Assembly: GCA_902619165.1 (NCBI GenBank)
Contig: CACNDI010000002.1
Coordinates: 1 to 64,000 of the forward strand
Source: an uncultured Alphaproteobacteria bacterium
Lineage (GTDB): Bacteria > Pseudomonadota > Alphaproteobacteria > Rhodobacterales > Rhodobacteraceae
Length of the DNA: 64,000 nt
Direction: 5' to 3'
The notes below the pieces were generated by a model that was given only the letters and a program-made list of their open reading frames with translations, had not been told where the DNA came from and did not search any database. The position numbers and the translations under genes were made by a program. How positions within the stretch are numbered: the first letter of the stretch is position 1; each line of letters starts with the position of its first letter. Positions 37,213 through 45,798 of the stretch are shown in pieces.

Positions 37213-37575
37213 ATGGAAAATAAAAAGTTGTCTAGTATGGAGTTTGCGGTTACCCAACTAGGTGAGACAGAACCGCCGTTCTCACACCCAGGCTTCCCGA
37301 ATACAGAGGGCAAATTTATTTGTGTTTGCTGTTCTCGTCCATTATTTTCTTCCCGTGATAAGTTTGAAAGTGGCTCTGGATGGCCAAGCTTCAGTAGTCC
37401 CTTATCAGATCAAGCTGTAGCATCAAAAATTGACCTTTCACATGGAATGAGGAGAATAGAAGTAACTTGTGGCAACTGTAAGGCTCACTTAGGACATGTG
37501 TTCGAAGATGGTCCTGCACCTACTGGTCTAAGATATTGTATCAATGGAGTTGCATTAAAATTCAAGGAAACTTAA
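37213..37575 (+). CDS. msrB: Peptide-methionine (R)-S-oxide reductase
   Basis: 120 residues. Catalytic Cys109 in LRYCINGVAL, zinc-binding CVCC and CGNC pairs, FESGSGWPSFSSP and the active-site His pair in AHLGHVFEDGP. It reduces methionine-R-sulfoxide in proteins. Its TAA stop is shared with the convergent lipoprotein gene through the palindrome TTAA at 37572-37575. Confidence 0.95.
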   Translation: MENKKLSSMEFAVTQLGETEPPFSHPGFPNTEGKFICVCCSRPLFSSRDKFESGSGWPSFSSPLSDQAVASKIDLSHGMRRIEVTCGNCKAHLGHVFEDGPAPTGLRYCINGVALKFKET

Positions 37576-38012
37576 TCGGGAATTCTTATGCCGCCGACAC
37601 CGACATTTGAAAAAAGTGTTGCAATCAACGATCTTTGCTCTTCATTTAAATCGGTGGTTTTTGTGTTCATTTCAAAAGACTTTCCGTCTTTCAAGCTAAA
37701 CTTTTCAAACCTCTTTAATTTCTTTTTTTTATTGAAGTAGAGGACTAAAACATCTCGGGAAATCACTTTGGGTTCCAAAAATAAAATTTTCTTAGTGACC
37801 TGTGAAGAATATACAAAAATTGGCTCTCGGTTGCCTAAAACCAAAGCAGGTTCTCCTAATCTAGATTTTGCAAAAGACAAAGAAGTTTTATTAACTTTAA
37901 GCTGATTGACGCTCTCTTGCACCGGCATGTAGCCATTATTGCTTTTAATTCCCGAACAAGTATTTAGAAAAAAACAAGCTAAAACTAAAAGTATTATTTT
38001 TTGTTTAAACAT
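37572..38012 (-). CDS. bamE: BamE/SmpA-like lipoprotein
   Basis: 146 residues. A lipoprotein signal peptide ending in LNTC (residues 16-19) is followed by a domain with LSFAKSRLGEPALVLGNREPIFVYSSQ, split here, similar to the BamE/OmlA fold (small outer-membrane assembly factor, with the LG-P-x3 turn and a YxS strand). Divergent from the DUF177 gene, the same arrangement as in many Alphaproteobacteria. The call rests on fold-level similarity and context. Confidence 0.7.
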   Translation of the reverse strand: MFKQKIILLVLACFFLNTCSGIKSNNGYMPVQESVNQLKVNKTSLSFAKSRLGEPALVLGNREPIFVYSSQVTKKILFLEPKVISRDVLVLYFNKKKKLKRFEKFSLKDGKSFEMNTKTTDLNEEQRSLIATLFSNVGVGGIRIPD

Positions 38013-38063
38013 TTTAAAATTCTTGATAGATTTTTCAAACTTTCAATAGGTCAATGATATATC

Positions 38064-38594
38064 ATGAAAAAAGTACAGGAAATAGATAATTTTTCTCACA
38101 TAATTCTACTAGAACAAATAAAGAAGGAAATTGAGTACGAGTTTCACCTTGTTTGTTCTAAGGATGCTCTCAGGGAAATAACTAAAAGACTAAACGTTAT
38201 AGAGGCGAAGAAGGCAAGCTTCAAGGGGCAATTAAAATTACAATTAGCAAACCAGATATATTTAGTTGGCACGGTTAAGGCAAAGCTTATACAACCTTGT
38301 TCACTAACACTTGAACCTGTGGTAACGAATATATATAAAGAAATTGCAAGAACATTAAATATTGGGTTCAATGAAAATAAACCAATAAAAAAAAGTGTTT
38401 GCGAGCTTACTGAAAAATCGTTTGACAACGATATTATCCTAGATGAAATTAATTTGGGTGAGATATTAATGGAAACTATCAGTCTCGAAACACCTGATTA
38501 CCCAAAAAAACACGGAGCATCTATAAGTTTAAAACCAATGGAAAGTATAGAAAGAGAAAATCCTTTTTCTATCTTGAGTAAACTAAAAAAGTAA
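38064..38594 (+). CDS. yceD: DUF177 (YceD) 23S rRNA accumulation protein
   Basis: 176 residues. The motif [16 protein letters not shown] near residue 77 is the conserved C-x-R/T-C-L-E-P-V signature of the YceD/DUF177 family, and the C-terminal half has [17 protein letters not shown]. The gene precedes rpmF, as almost universally; YceD is linked to 23S rRNA processing. rpmF begins 80 bases later. Confidence 0.88.
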   Translation: MKKVQEIDNFSHIILLEQIKKEIEYEFHLVCSKDALREITKRLNVIEAKKASFKGQLKLQLANQIYLVGTVKAKLIQPCSLTLEPVVTNIYKEIARTLNIGFNENKPIKKSVCELTEKSFDNDIILDEINLGEILMETISLETPDYPKKHGASISLKPMESIERENPFSILSKLKK

Positions 38595-38674
38595 TTACGA
38601 GATTTTACTTGCGCTATTCTCAATTTTGCTTATGGTGCGATGAAGAAACTCAACAATTCAATGAGGAATTTCAC

Positions 38675-38890
38675 ATGGCCGTGCCTAAGAGTAAAATTAC
38701 GAGATCAAAAAGAGGTTTGAGAAGAGCGCACGACGGAATTATATCCCGCCAATACGGAGAATGTAGCAATTGTGGGGAATTTAAGTTATCGCATCACGTA
38801 TGTGGTGCCTGTGGTTATTATGGTTCTGGAAACAAACAGAGAAAAGTAATAAATAAAATAGAATCTGAAGTTGGTGATGACGAAGATTGA
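38675..38890 (+). CDS. rpmF: 50S ribosomal protein L32
   Basis: 71 residues. [20 protein letters not shown] is the classical L32 start, and the zinc-ribbon CSNC...CGAC follows. The frame is open 66 bases further upstream (38609), but ATG at 38675 has a good ribosome binding site (GAGGAAT) and gives the canonical protein. An acidic tail (ESEVGDDED) ends it. plsX follows 35 bases on. Confidence 0.97.
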   Translation: MAVPKSKITRSKRGLRRAHDGIISRQYGECSNCGEFKLSHHVCGACGYYGSGNKQRKVINKIESEVGDDED

Positions 38891-38925
38891 CGTTTATTAG
38901 CTAGATTAGGTATACCTTAAAGCTA

Positions 38926-39924
38926 ATGATAAGAAATAATAAAATCATACTCTCTGTGGATTGTATGGGAGGAGACAACTCCATAGATGACATCGTCGGT
39001 GGAGTGAAGCAATTTTGTTATGAAAACTCTAATGATACATTGCTTTTGCATGGAGATAAAAAAGCTCTGTCTAGAGAGCTTGATAAATATCCTGAGATAA
39101 AAAAAATGTGCAAAATTAAGCACTGCGATAAAGTAATCCAAATGGGGGATAAACCTTCTCAATCGGTTAGAGGAGGGAAAAACTCAAGCATGTGGAATTC
39201 AATCGAAAGTGTTAAATCATCCAAAGCAGAGGTCGCAATTTCATGTGGAAACACTGGCTCTTTGATGGCTATCTCAACTCTACTTTTGAGAAAACTTCCT
39301 GATGTCAAAAGACCTGCAATTGCTATCTTTTGGCCTTCAACCTCTGACCAAGGTTTTAATGTTGTACTAGACGCTGGAGCTGATATCAAGGCCCAACCAT
39401 CTGATTTGCTCGCTTACTCTAACTTCGGCTCAGATATATTCTCTAAAGTTTTTAATACCCAAAAGGTCAAAGTGGGATTATTGAACGTTGGTACGGAAAC
39501 ACACAAAGGGAATGAACAGTTAAGAAAAGCATCAGAGCTGTTTATAGAAACTTTCGCAGATGGGGCAATAGAATACGTCGGGTTTGTAGAAGGCAGTGAT
39601 TTCTCTTCTAATAAAGCCAATGTTATAGTAACCGACGGTTTTAGTGGAAACATTGCTTTAAAAACAGCTGAAGGTACGGCAAATTTAATTAAAAAATTTT
39701 TCTTGGATGAGTTTAGCTCCTCTATATCTGGAATATTCATGGGTCTCCTAATGAAAAGAAAGCTTAGGCGACTAAAAGAAAGAATGGACCCAAGAACTCT
39801 TAATGGTGGGGTCTTTGTTGGCTTAAACGGTCTGGTAATAAAGTCCCATGGTAGTTCTGATTCCAAAAGCTTTTACTCAGCGTTAAAATTAGCAAAGAAT
39901 ATGTGTAAAACAAAGTCCACCTAG
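38926..39924 (+). CDS. plsX: Phosphate acyltransferase PlsX
   Basis: 332 residues. Start SVDCMGGDNSIDDIVGG, then PSQSVRGGKNSSMWNSIE, VSCGNTG-type AISCGNTGSLMA, LNVGTETHKGN, FSGNIALKTAEGTANL and the end segment GGVFVGLNGLVIKSHGSSD. It makes acyl-phosphate for PlsY in phospholipid synthesis. The usual partner fabH is absent; ihfA follows after 65 bases. Confidence 0.95.
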   Translation: MIRNNKIILSVDCMGGDNSIDDIVGGVKQFCYENSNDTLLLHGDKKALSRELDKYPEIKKMCKIKHCDKVIQMGDKPSQSVRGGKNSSMWNSIESVKSSKAEVAISCGNTGSLMAISTLLLRKLPDVKRPAIAIFWPSTSDQGFNVVLDAGADIKAQPSDLLAYSNFGSDIFSKVFNTQKVKVGLLNVGTETHKGNEQLRKASELFIETFADGAIEYVGFVEGSDFSSNKANVIVTDGFSGNIALKTAEGTANLIKKFFLDEFSSSISGIFMGLLMKRKLRRLKERMDPRTLNGGVFVGLNGLVIKSHGSSDSKSFYSALKLAKNMCKTKST

Positions 39925-39989
39925 CTTACCATAAAAACTTAAGTTGACATCGCGATAATACTTAAATTAATTTGTAAGGGGAGGTTAAG

Positions 39990-40295
39990 ATGGCACGCAA
40001 AACATTAACTCGCCAAGACATTAGTGAGGCACTTTTTAAACATGTAGGGCTATCAAAACACGAATCCGCCTATATGTTAGAGACTGTTTTGGACCAGATA
40101 TCTAACGCACTTATTGACGGTAAAAGTGTGAAACTTTCATCATTTGGTACTTTTACCCCAAGACAAAAAGGAGAGAGGATTGGCAGAAATCCAAAAACGG
40201 GGGTAGCAGCTACTATAAATGCTCGGCGAGTAATAAGCTTCAAACCCTCCAAATTGATGAAAGAGCGCATTAATAAGTCTGAGAACATTGAGTAA
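39990..40295 (+). CDS. ihfA: Integration host factor alpha subunit
   Basis: 101 residues of the HU/IHF family: [43 protein letters not shown] (DNA-contacting beta arms) and the RRVISFKPS end. It bends DNA with IhfB. An unusually strong AAGGGGAGG precedes the ATG (39976-39984), and TTGACA stands at 39944-39949, possibly a -35 box, but the -10 region is poor. merR overlaps it by eight bases. Confidence 0.93.
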   Translation: MARKTLTRQDISEALFKHVGLSKHESAYMLETVLDQISNALIDGKSVKLSSFGTFTPRQKGERIGRNPKTGVAATINARRVISFKPSKLMKERINKSENIE

Positions 40296-40755
40296 AAAAT
40301 TTGATACCCAAAAAGCACCTAAAGCTTTTCGTACCATATCTGAGGTGGCTGGAGAATTAGATATACAACCGTACGTAATTCGTTTCTGGGAAAGTCAATT
40401 TAAACAAATAAAACCCATGAGAGGAAAGGGGGGAAGAAGATATTATAGACCAAGAGACATTGATTTTCTTAGAGGCGTTAAAGCGCTACTACATGGTGAA
40501 AATTTCACGATAAAGAAAGTTAAAGAAACAATTACAAGAAGGGGTAAAGAGTTTATAGTTGCTCGACCAAATAAGGAAACAGATCACTACTTTGGCGTTG
40601 ATAAACGAAAAATACAAATCAACTTTAGCCATACGGGGAACAAAATCATATATATCAATAGCCCTGCTAGTGAAGCGAAAAAGATAAAGATAAATTCCCT
40701 TATAGTGTCTTTAAGTAAGTTAAGAGAACAAATGGTAGCTAGAAAGAATATTTGA
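40288..40755 (+). CDS. MerR-family transcriptional regulator
   Basis: 155 residues, start TTG at 40288 overlapping ihfA. N-terminal helix-turn-helix [25 protein letters not shown], then wing [23 protein letters not shown], and a short C-terminal tail with no metal-binding cysteines. This is the regulator that follows ihfA in most Alphaproteobacteria; its target is not known to me. It precedes tRNA-Pro by seven bases. Confidence 0.88.
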   Translation: MSKKFDTQKAPKAFRTISEVAGELDIQPYVIRFWESQFKQIKPMRGKGGRRYYRPRDIDFLRGVKALLHGENFTIKKVKETITRRGKEFIVARPNKETDHYFGVDKRKIQINFSHTGNKIIYINSPASEAKKIKINSLIVSLSKLREQMVARKNI

Positions 40756-40762
40756 TTAACAG

Positions 40763-40839
40763 CGGGCTATGGCGCAGTCTGGTAGCGCGTTCGTCTGGGG
40801 GACGAAAGGTCGTGAGTTCAAATCTCGCTAGCCCGACCA
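40763..40839 (+). tRNA. tRNA-Pro (anticodon GGG)
   Basis: Full cloverleaf: acceptor CGGGCTA pairs with TAGCCCG, D-arm GCGC/GCGC, anticodon stem TTCGT/ACGAA with loop CTGGGGG (anticodon GGG, positions 34-36), T-arm GTGAG/CTCGC with one G-T pair, loop TTCAAAT, discriminator A and an encoded CCA (40837-40839). It decodes CCC and CCT. No separate promoter or terminator is evident; it lies between merR and the dcd gene, with four bases to the latter. Confidence 0.95.
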
Positions 40840-40843
40840 ACAA

Positions 40844-41950
40844 ATGAGTAAATTTATGCTTTTAAAAAGAAAAGGCGCTCTTCCTGCGGAGCAGATAATA
40901 GCCTTACATAAGCTATCATCTATAAAATGTCAGCGACCCTTAACGGACGACCAAATCCAACCTGCTAGTATGGACTTACGACTTTCTAAAAAATGCTGGG
41001 AAGTTGAAGCTTCCTTTTTACCTGGACACGAGAAAACTGTTCGACAAAAGCTATCTAAATTAAAAAAGAGGGAGATAGATATTGGTGACTTTAAAACACT
41101 TGCAAAGGGTAAAATTTATATAATACAAATACAGGAAGAACTAAATTTGCCAGATAACATTTCAGCGGTAGCTAACGCCAAAAGTTCAACTGGAAGATTA
41201 GACATATTGACACGATTGATCTCAGACAATTCTAGCTGTTTTGATCGAATAACAAAAGGCTATAAAGGTAAAGTTTATGTGGAGATAGCCCCTGTATCTT
41301 TTTCAATAACAATCAAGGAAGGGATTAAATTAAACCAGCTAAGATTTCATAATGAGCAAAAAATTATAACTGACCAACAACTAGAAAAGCTAGATGCTAG
41401 ATTTAATATTGTAGAAAATGCAACGCAGATAGATAATGGCATTACAATCTCTGTAAATTTAAAGGGTAAAGAAAGTGAACCAATTGGCTTCAAAGCAAAA
41501 AAAAGTTGCCCAGCTATTAATTTGAGTAAGCTTAACTTCTATAAAGTGGAAACTTTTTGGGAAATACTATTCTCAAAAAGGAGTTATATCACTTTAGCGC
41601 CTGGAGCATTTTATATTCTAAGAAGTAAAGAGTACATTACTATACCACCCCAAACAGCTGCTGAGATGGTTCCTTATGAAGTCAGGATGGGAGAGTTTCG
41701 CGTACATTATGCTGGTTTTTTTGATCCTGGGTTTGGTTTCACAAAAAATATTGCGGACAAGCGCTCGAAGGCTGTACTTGAAATTAGGTGCCATGAAACA
41801 CCTTTCATACTGGAGCACAGTCAGATTATTGGCAAGTTAATATATGAGACACTATCCAGCGTTCCAAATTCAATGTACGGAGAAATAATTGGCTCGAATT
41901 ACCAGGGACAAACACTTAAGTTATCAAAGCATTTTAAAAATTGGCAGTAG
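40844..41950 (+). CDS. dcd: Two-module dCTP deaminase (Dcd family)
   Basis: 368 residues, about twice the length of ordinary Dcd, made of two dUTPase-like beta modules (about 15-190 and 205-368). The first shows DQIQPASMDLRL, NAKSSTGRLDI (the nucleotide-binding SSxGR motif), YVEIAPVSFSITIKEGIKLNQ; the second repeats LAPGAFYILRSKEYITIPP and ADKRSKAVLEIRC. It fits the 2'-deoxycytidine 5'-triphosphate deaminase family found in Alphaproteobacteria, which supplies dUTP for dTMP synthesis. It begins four bases after the tRNA-Pro CCA, with no visible ribosome binding site. Confidence 0.85.
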   Translation: MSKFMLLKRKGALPAEQIIALHKLSSIKCQRPLTDDQIQPASMDLRLSKKCWEVEASFLPGHEKTVRQKLSKLKKREIDIGDFKTLAKGKIYIIQIQEELNLPDNISAVANAKSSTGRLDILTRLISDNSSCFDRITKGYKGKVYVEIAPVSFSITIKEGIKLNQLRFHNEQKIITDQQLEKLDARFNIVENATQIDNGITISVNLKGKESEPIGFKAKKSCPAINLSKLNFYKVETFWEILFSKRSYITLAPGAFYILRSKEYITIPPQTAAEMVPYEVRMGEFRVHYAGFFDPGFGFTKNIADKRSKAVLEIRCHETPFILEHSQIIGKLIYETLSSVPNSMYGEIIGSNYQGQTLKLSKHFKNWQ

Positions 41951-41951
41951 A

Positions 41952-42506
41952 CTAATCTCGGTTTAAATTTTTTACGGACAACCCAAGATCTCGAAGTTCC
42001 TTAACTCCTGGAAGATCTTTTGGACTACTTAAATCAAAATAATCAAGAAATTTATCGGTTATTTGGAAAGTTACAGGGCGACCTGGGCTTAACTTCCTTC
42101 TACCAAATTTTATCCATTCTAAATCCATTAATAGATCAATAGTACCTGACCCCACACTAACGCCTCTTATTTCTTCTATTTCTAGCTTAGTAACTGGTTG
42201 ATGATATGCGACGATAGCTAAAGTTTCTCTTGCAGCCCTTGATAAGTTCTTTTTAGTAACCATTCTTTTGACGAATAGATGATCTAAATCCTTGGCAGTT
42301 CGTAAAGCAATTGAATTACCGACGCGTTTTAAATTTACACCTCTTGTTTCATAACGTTTTTGTAGTGTTTCAATTATTGACTCTATATCAGCATTTGGAG
42401 GCAAATTTTTCTTTAAATCCCTTATTGAAAGTGGCTCTGAGGAAGTAAAGAGTAATGCTTCAACAACCCTCTCCATATCTTGTTGGTTCAAAGATAATTC
42501 CATCAA
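41952..42506 (-). CDS. scpB: Segregation and condensation protein ScpB
   Basis: 184 residues with two winged-helix units: VEALLFTSSEPLSIRDLKKNL at the start and LAIVAYHQPVTKLEIEEIRGVSVG, LMDLEWIKFGRRKLSPGRPVTF, a typical ScpB pattern. Binds ScpA and SMC to compact DNA. It overlaps scpA by ATGA and is convergent to dcd with one base between stops. The tatABC genes that often follow in Alphaproteobacteria are not here. Confidence 0.92.
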   Translation of the reverse strand: MMELSLNQQDMERVVEALLFTSSEPLSIRDLKKNLPPNADIESIIETLQKRYETRGVNLKRVGNSIALRTAKDLDHLFVKRMVTKKNLSRAARETLAIVAYHQPVTKLEIEEIRGVSVGSGTIDLLMDLEWIKFGRRKLSPGRPVTFQITDKFLDYFDLSSPKDLPGVKELRDLGLSVKNLNRD

Positions 42507-43279
42507 ACCTTATTTCCGTTGCTAACTTTAACCAACTCTAGACTGGAAAATGCATTTGCTTGCTTAATTTGAATTTTTCCTAATTTTGTATATTCGAGTA
42601 ATCCACAAAAAATAGATGCAGCACAGCGCTTGGCTCCAATCCCTGACAAAGCGTGTATTTCCTTAACCAAATTTGGGAAGCTAATTAATACTTTTGATTC
42701 CTTCACTTTCTGCTCAATGAAACTAATCGCTTTGTCTAAAAACAAATATTCCTCTTTAGCACTCAGAGGCACTTCATAATTTCTCTTATCTACAATCCCC
42801 AAATAGGCCTTTAGTATATCTGCCAGCTGAACCTTTAAGAAATCTTCTTTAATCACTCTTTCATCTCGATAAAGACTGCTTGGAAAAAAATTTTTGGAAA
42901 GCAGCGGTCTATCAAACAATAATATAGCCTTTTCTCTTATTTTAGCTAATCTTTGAAGTCTTAACGCCAAAAGTTCATTGATCTTATCAGCATCCTCCTC
43001 TTTGAGCTCATCCTCAGGAATAATTAATTGACTTTTCAATAACGTGAGCCACGAGGCCATAACTAGATAATCTCCAGCAAATTCTAATTTGAACTTATAT
43101 CTCTGTTCCCTAAGATAATCTAAGAACTGATCAGCAAGAATACCTAACTGTAATTTTTTTAGGTCCACCTTCTGCTTCTTTGCAAGCGTAAGCAAAAGAT
43201 CTAAGGGACCCTCAAATCCGTCTAAACTGACATATAAATCAGGCTTGATATCCTTATTATATTCTGTTGGTCGATCCAT
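42503..43279 (-). CDS. scpA: Segregation and condensation protein ScpA
   Basis: 258 residues. Kleisin N-terminus LDGFEGPLDLLLTLAKKQKVDL, middle FAGDYLVMASWLTLLKSQLI and a C-terminal winged helix. It bridges SMC heads. The SPOR gene ends only seven bases upstream; nagZ, expected here, is missing. Confidence 0.93.
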   Translation of the reverse strand: MDRPTEYNKDIKPDLYVSLDGFEGPLDLLLTLAKKQKVDLKKLQLGILADQFLDYLREQRYKFKLEFAGDYLVMASWLTLLKSQLIIPEDELKEEDADKINELLALRLQRLAKIREKAILLFDRPLLSKNFFPSSLYRDERVIKEDFLKVQLADILKAYLGIVDKRNYEVPLSAKEEYLFLDKAISFIEQKVKESKVLISFPNLVKEIHALSGIGAKRCAASIFCGLLEYTKLGKIQIKQANAFSSLELVKVSNGNKV

Positions 43280-43286
43280 TTCTCTA

Positions 43287-44018
43287 TTAACTACTACCTA
43301 AATCATTGAATAATAGGCACGAGAACTGTCTACTAGAAAGTATTGAACACAACTTTTCACCTTCTTCTTCAGAACCAATATTAGTCAATTCAACTCGAAA
43401 AAAAATTGTTTCCCCCTCTAACTGCTCAAAAACCTTTAAGTTATCAATATCAAGAAGGGTATCGTTTCTTCTCTTTATGAATTGTCTAAATTCATCTGCT
43501 TGCGCAAAAGTATCGAATGAGCCTAAATAAAGTTTCACTATCCCTTGTTGGGTTGTGGCTTCTGGCTCTTCACTTTTTTCTTCATTGCTACTCATGACCT
43601 CACTGAGAGCATCCTCAATAGCTAAGGTTAGATTTTTCTGATCACCGTTATTAAGTTCATTGACCTTTATTTCTTTTCGAAGATTTACCAAATTCTGGTC
43701 TGAACTATTTAAAACAATTTCATTTTTTTCTGGTATCTTAGGACCACTCTCAAGGTTTTTGTAGATTGATAGATCTTCTTCATCGAATGATTTTCCACCG
43801 GGGTCATCAGGGACAACCCTTACATTTCCTTTTAGTGCATTAATTATCGGTAAATTATTTACATTCCTTTCAGGAATTTTAATCGCCCAATAGGTAATTA
43901 AGCCTATGATAACCAAAGAAAAACAACTCACCAACCAACCTCCAACTAAGAACAAATAATCTAATGTGGTTTTCTTCTCTGTGGTATATGATGTGATCTC
44001 GTGTGCCTGTTCGCTCAT
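43287..44018 (-). CDS. SPOR domain protein
   Basis: 243 residues. One membrane segment (about 24-47: LFLVGGWLVSCFSLVIIGLITYWA split), a low-complexity acidic linker, and a C-terminal SPOR domain (about 165-240) with VKLYLGSFDTFAQADEFRQFI and FFRVELTNIGSEEEGEKLCS. SPOR domains bind denuded peptidoglycan at the division septum. It sits between argS and scpA, the usual alphaproteobacterial position. Confidence 0.87.
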   Translation of the reverse strand: MSEQAHEITSYTTEKKTTLDYLFLVGGWLVSCFSLVIIGLITYWAIKIPERNVNNLPIINALKGNVRVVPDDPGGKSFDEEDLSIYKNLESGPKIPEKNEIVLNSSDQNLVNLRKEIKVNELNNGDQKNLTLAIEDALSEVMSSNEEKSEEPEATTQQGIVKLYLGSFDTFAQADEFRQFIKRRNDTLLDIDNLKVFEQLEGETIFFRVELTNIGSEEEGEKLCSILSSRQFSCLLFNDLGSS

Positions 44019-44031
44019 TTTTACTATAATC

Positions 44032-45777
44032 TTAATACATTTCTTCTAAAGGAACAATACCTAGAATAGAAAGCCCATTCTTTATAACTGTCTGAGTGGA
44101 CTTTGCTAAAAATAGACGCTTAATACATAACTCTTTTGATCCCTCAACTATAAATCTATAAGGACCAGAAGCACTTGAGGATTGATATAGACTATGAAAA
44201 GAGGATGCAATCTCGTTTAAATAGTAAGCAATTCTATGTGGTTCGTGATATCTGGCTGATTGTTTTACGACATTCGGCCACTCTGAAATTTTTTTTACCA
44301 AGGCCAGTTCGCTCTCCATGTACGGAAGGTTCATTTTCTCTAAATTTTCCATTTTTGTTAGAGGCCACAGATTTAATTCCTTTGCTTTTTTAAAAACTGA
44401 AACTATCCTTGCATGCGCATAATTAACATAAAATACAGGATTATCTTTTGACTTAGACAGCATCAAGTCAATATCAAAGTCCAATGGAATATCATTATTT
44501 CTGCTCAGCATCACAAATCTTATAACGTCAGAGCTAACCTCCTTTAAAAGATCTTGAATAAGTATATAGTCACCAGCCCTTTTTGACATCTTCAGGACTT
44601 TTTTGTGTTTAATGAGTTTTACTAGTTGTACTAGCTTTACTTCAAACTCAACGTTTTTTTCAGCGAACGCATTTATGACTGCCTTCAAACGGCTTACATA
44701 TCCACTATGATCAGCTCCTAAAACATCTATTACAACATCAAAGCCCCTATTTAACTTGTCTGCGTGATAGGCTAAGTCAGGTGCAAAGTAAGTCCATGAT
44801 CCATCAGATTTTTTTATTGGTCTATCAATATCATCATCAAATTCGGTTGATTTAAATAACAGTTGCTTTCGCGCTTTCCAATCGGTGTGAATCTTACCTT
44901 TAGGTGCGTCGATTATTCCTGTATAAATCAACCCTTTATCTTTAAGTACGCTAATGGATTTATCTATCGCATTGGAATCTATCATTGCCTGTTCCGAGAA
45001 AAAACTATCCATCTCTATATTTAGAGACTTTAAATCCGCTTTAATTATTTCCATCATATGCTCTATAGAAAAACTGCGAATAATACTATCTCTCTCAACC
45101 TCTCTAAGATTTTTGAGTTTGTTTCCATATTTGTCTATAAGCTTTTCAGCTATTGGAATTAGATAATCTCCAGGATAGGCTTCATCAGGGAGCTCTATAA
45201 CTTCTCCCAACTTTTCTAAATATCTAAAATATATGGTTCTAACTAAAATACCAATTTGCGCTCCTCCATCATTGACATAATATTCCCGAGTGACTTGGAA
45301 ACCTACAAACTCCAATAACCTAGAAAGAACATCTCCAAATACAGCGCCTCTTACATGCCCAAGATGAAGAGGGCCTGTCGGGTTAGCAGATACATATTCT
45401 AAGTTTACTTTTTTTCCACCCCCAAAGCTTTGCTCTCCATATCGATTGTTAGATGAATTAATCTCATATATTAGCCTGTCCCAGAACTTCGGATTAATTG
45501 TTATATTTAGGAAACCTGGCCCATCAATTGATACATTGGATATGAACTCGCTATCCCTTAACTTAATACTAATTATTTCTCCTAAATCCCTAGGGTTAGA
45601 AGACAGTACTTTCCCAAGAACCATCGCAGCGTTTGTAGAATAATCTCCTTTGTGTTGCTTCTTAGGTCTCTCCACCACAATATTATTCGTGTTAATAGGC
45701 TTTTTTAAATTTCTTTCATCAACCAATTGATTAACACTATCAAGGATCTTATCTCGTAAAATATTGACAATATCCAA
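44032..45777 (-). CDS. argS: Arginyl-tRNA synthetase
   Basis: 581 residues. HIGH-type motif NPTGPLHLGHVRGAVFGDVL, YYVNDGGAQI, KMSKS-type LKMSKRAGDYILIQDL, and the C-terminal DALR anticodon-binding domain with NYAHARIVSVF. It charges tRNA-Arg. Upstream dgt ends 21 bases away; the SPOR gene follows by 13 bases. Confidence 0.96.
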   Translation of the reverse strand: MDIVNILRDKILDSVNQLVDERNLKKPINTNNIVVERPKKQHKGDYSTNAAMVLGKVLSSNPRDLGEIISIKLRDSEFISNVSIDGPGFLNITINPKFWDRLIYEINSSNNRYGEQSFGGGKKVNLEYVSANPTGPLHLGHVRGAVFGDVLSRLLEFVGFQVTREYYVNDGGAQIGILVRTIYFRYLEKLGEVIELPDEAYPGDYLIPIAEKLIDKYGNKLKNLREVERDSIIRSFSIEHMMEIIKADLKSLNIEMDSFFSEQAMIDSNAIDKSISVLKDKGLIYTGIIDAPKGKIHTDWKARKQLLFKSTEFDDDIDRPIKKSDGSWTYFAPDLAYHADKLNRGFDVVIDVLGADHSGYVSRLKAVINAFAEKNVEFEVKLVQLVKLIKHKKVLKMSKRAGDYILIQDLLKEVSSDVIRFVMLSRNNDIPLDFDIDLMLSKSKDNPVFYVNYAHARIVSVFKKAKELNLWPLTKMENLEKMNLPYMESELALVKKISEWPNVVKQSARYHEPHRIAYYLNEIASSFHSLYQSSSASGPYRFIVEGSKELCIKRLFLAKSTQTVIKNGLSILGIVPLEEMY

Positions 45778-45798
45778 TTTTTGCTCCCTCAGATTTTC

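Noticed and set aside
38609-38674. N-terminal extension of rpmF
   Set aside because: The 22 extra residues are not part of L32, and the ATG at 38675 has a clear ribosome binding site.
39944-39972. Promoter for ihfA based on a perfect TTGACA
   Set aside because: No acceptable -10 box at 16-18 bases; mentioned only within the ihfA entry.
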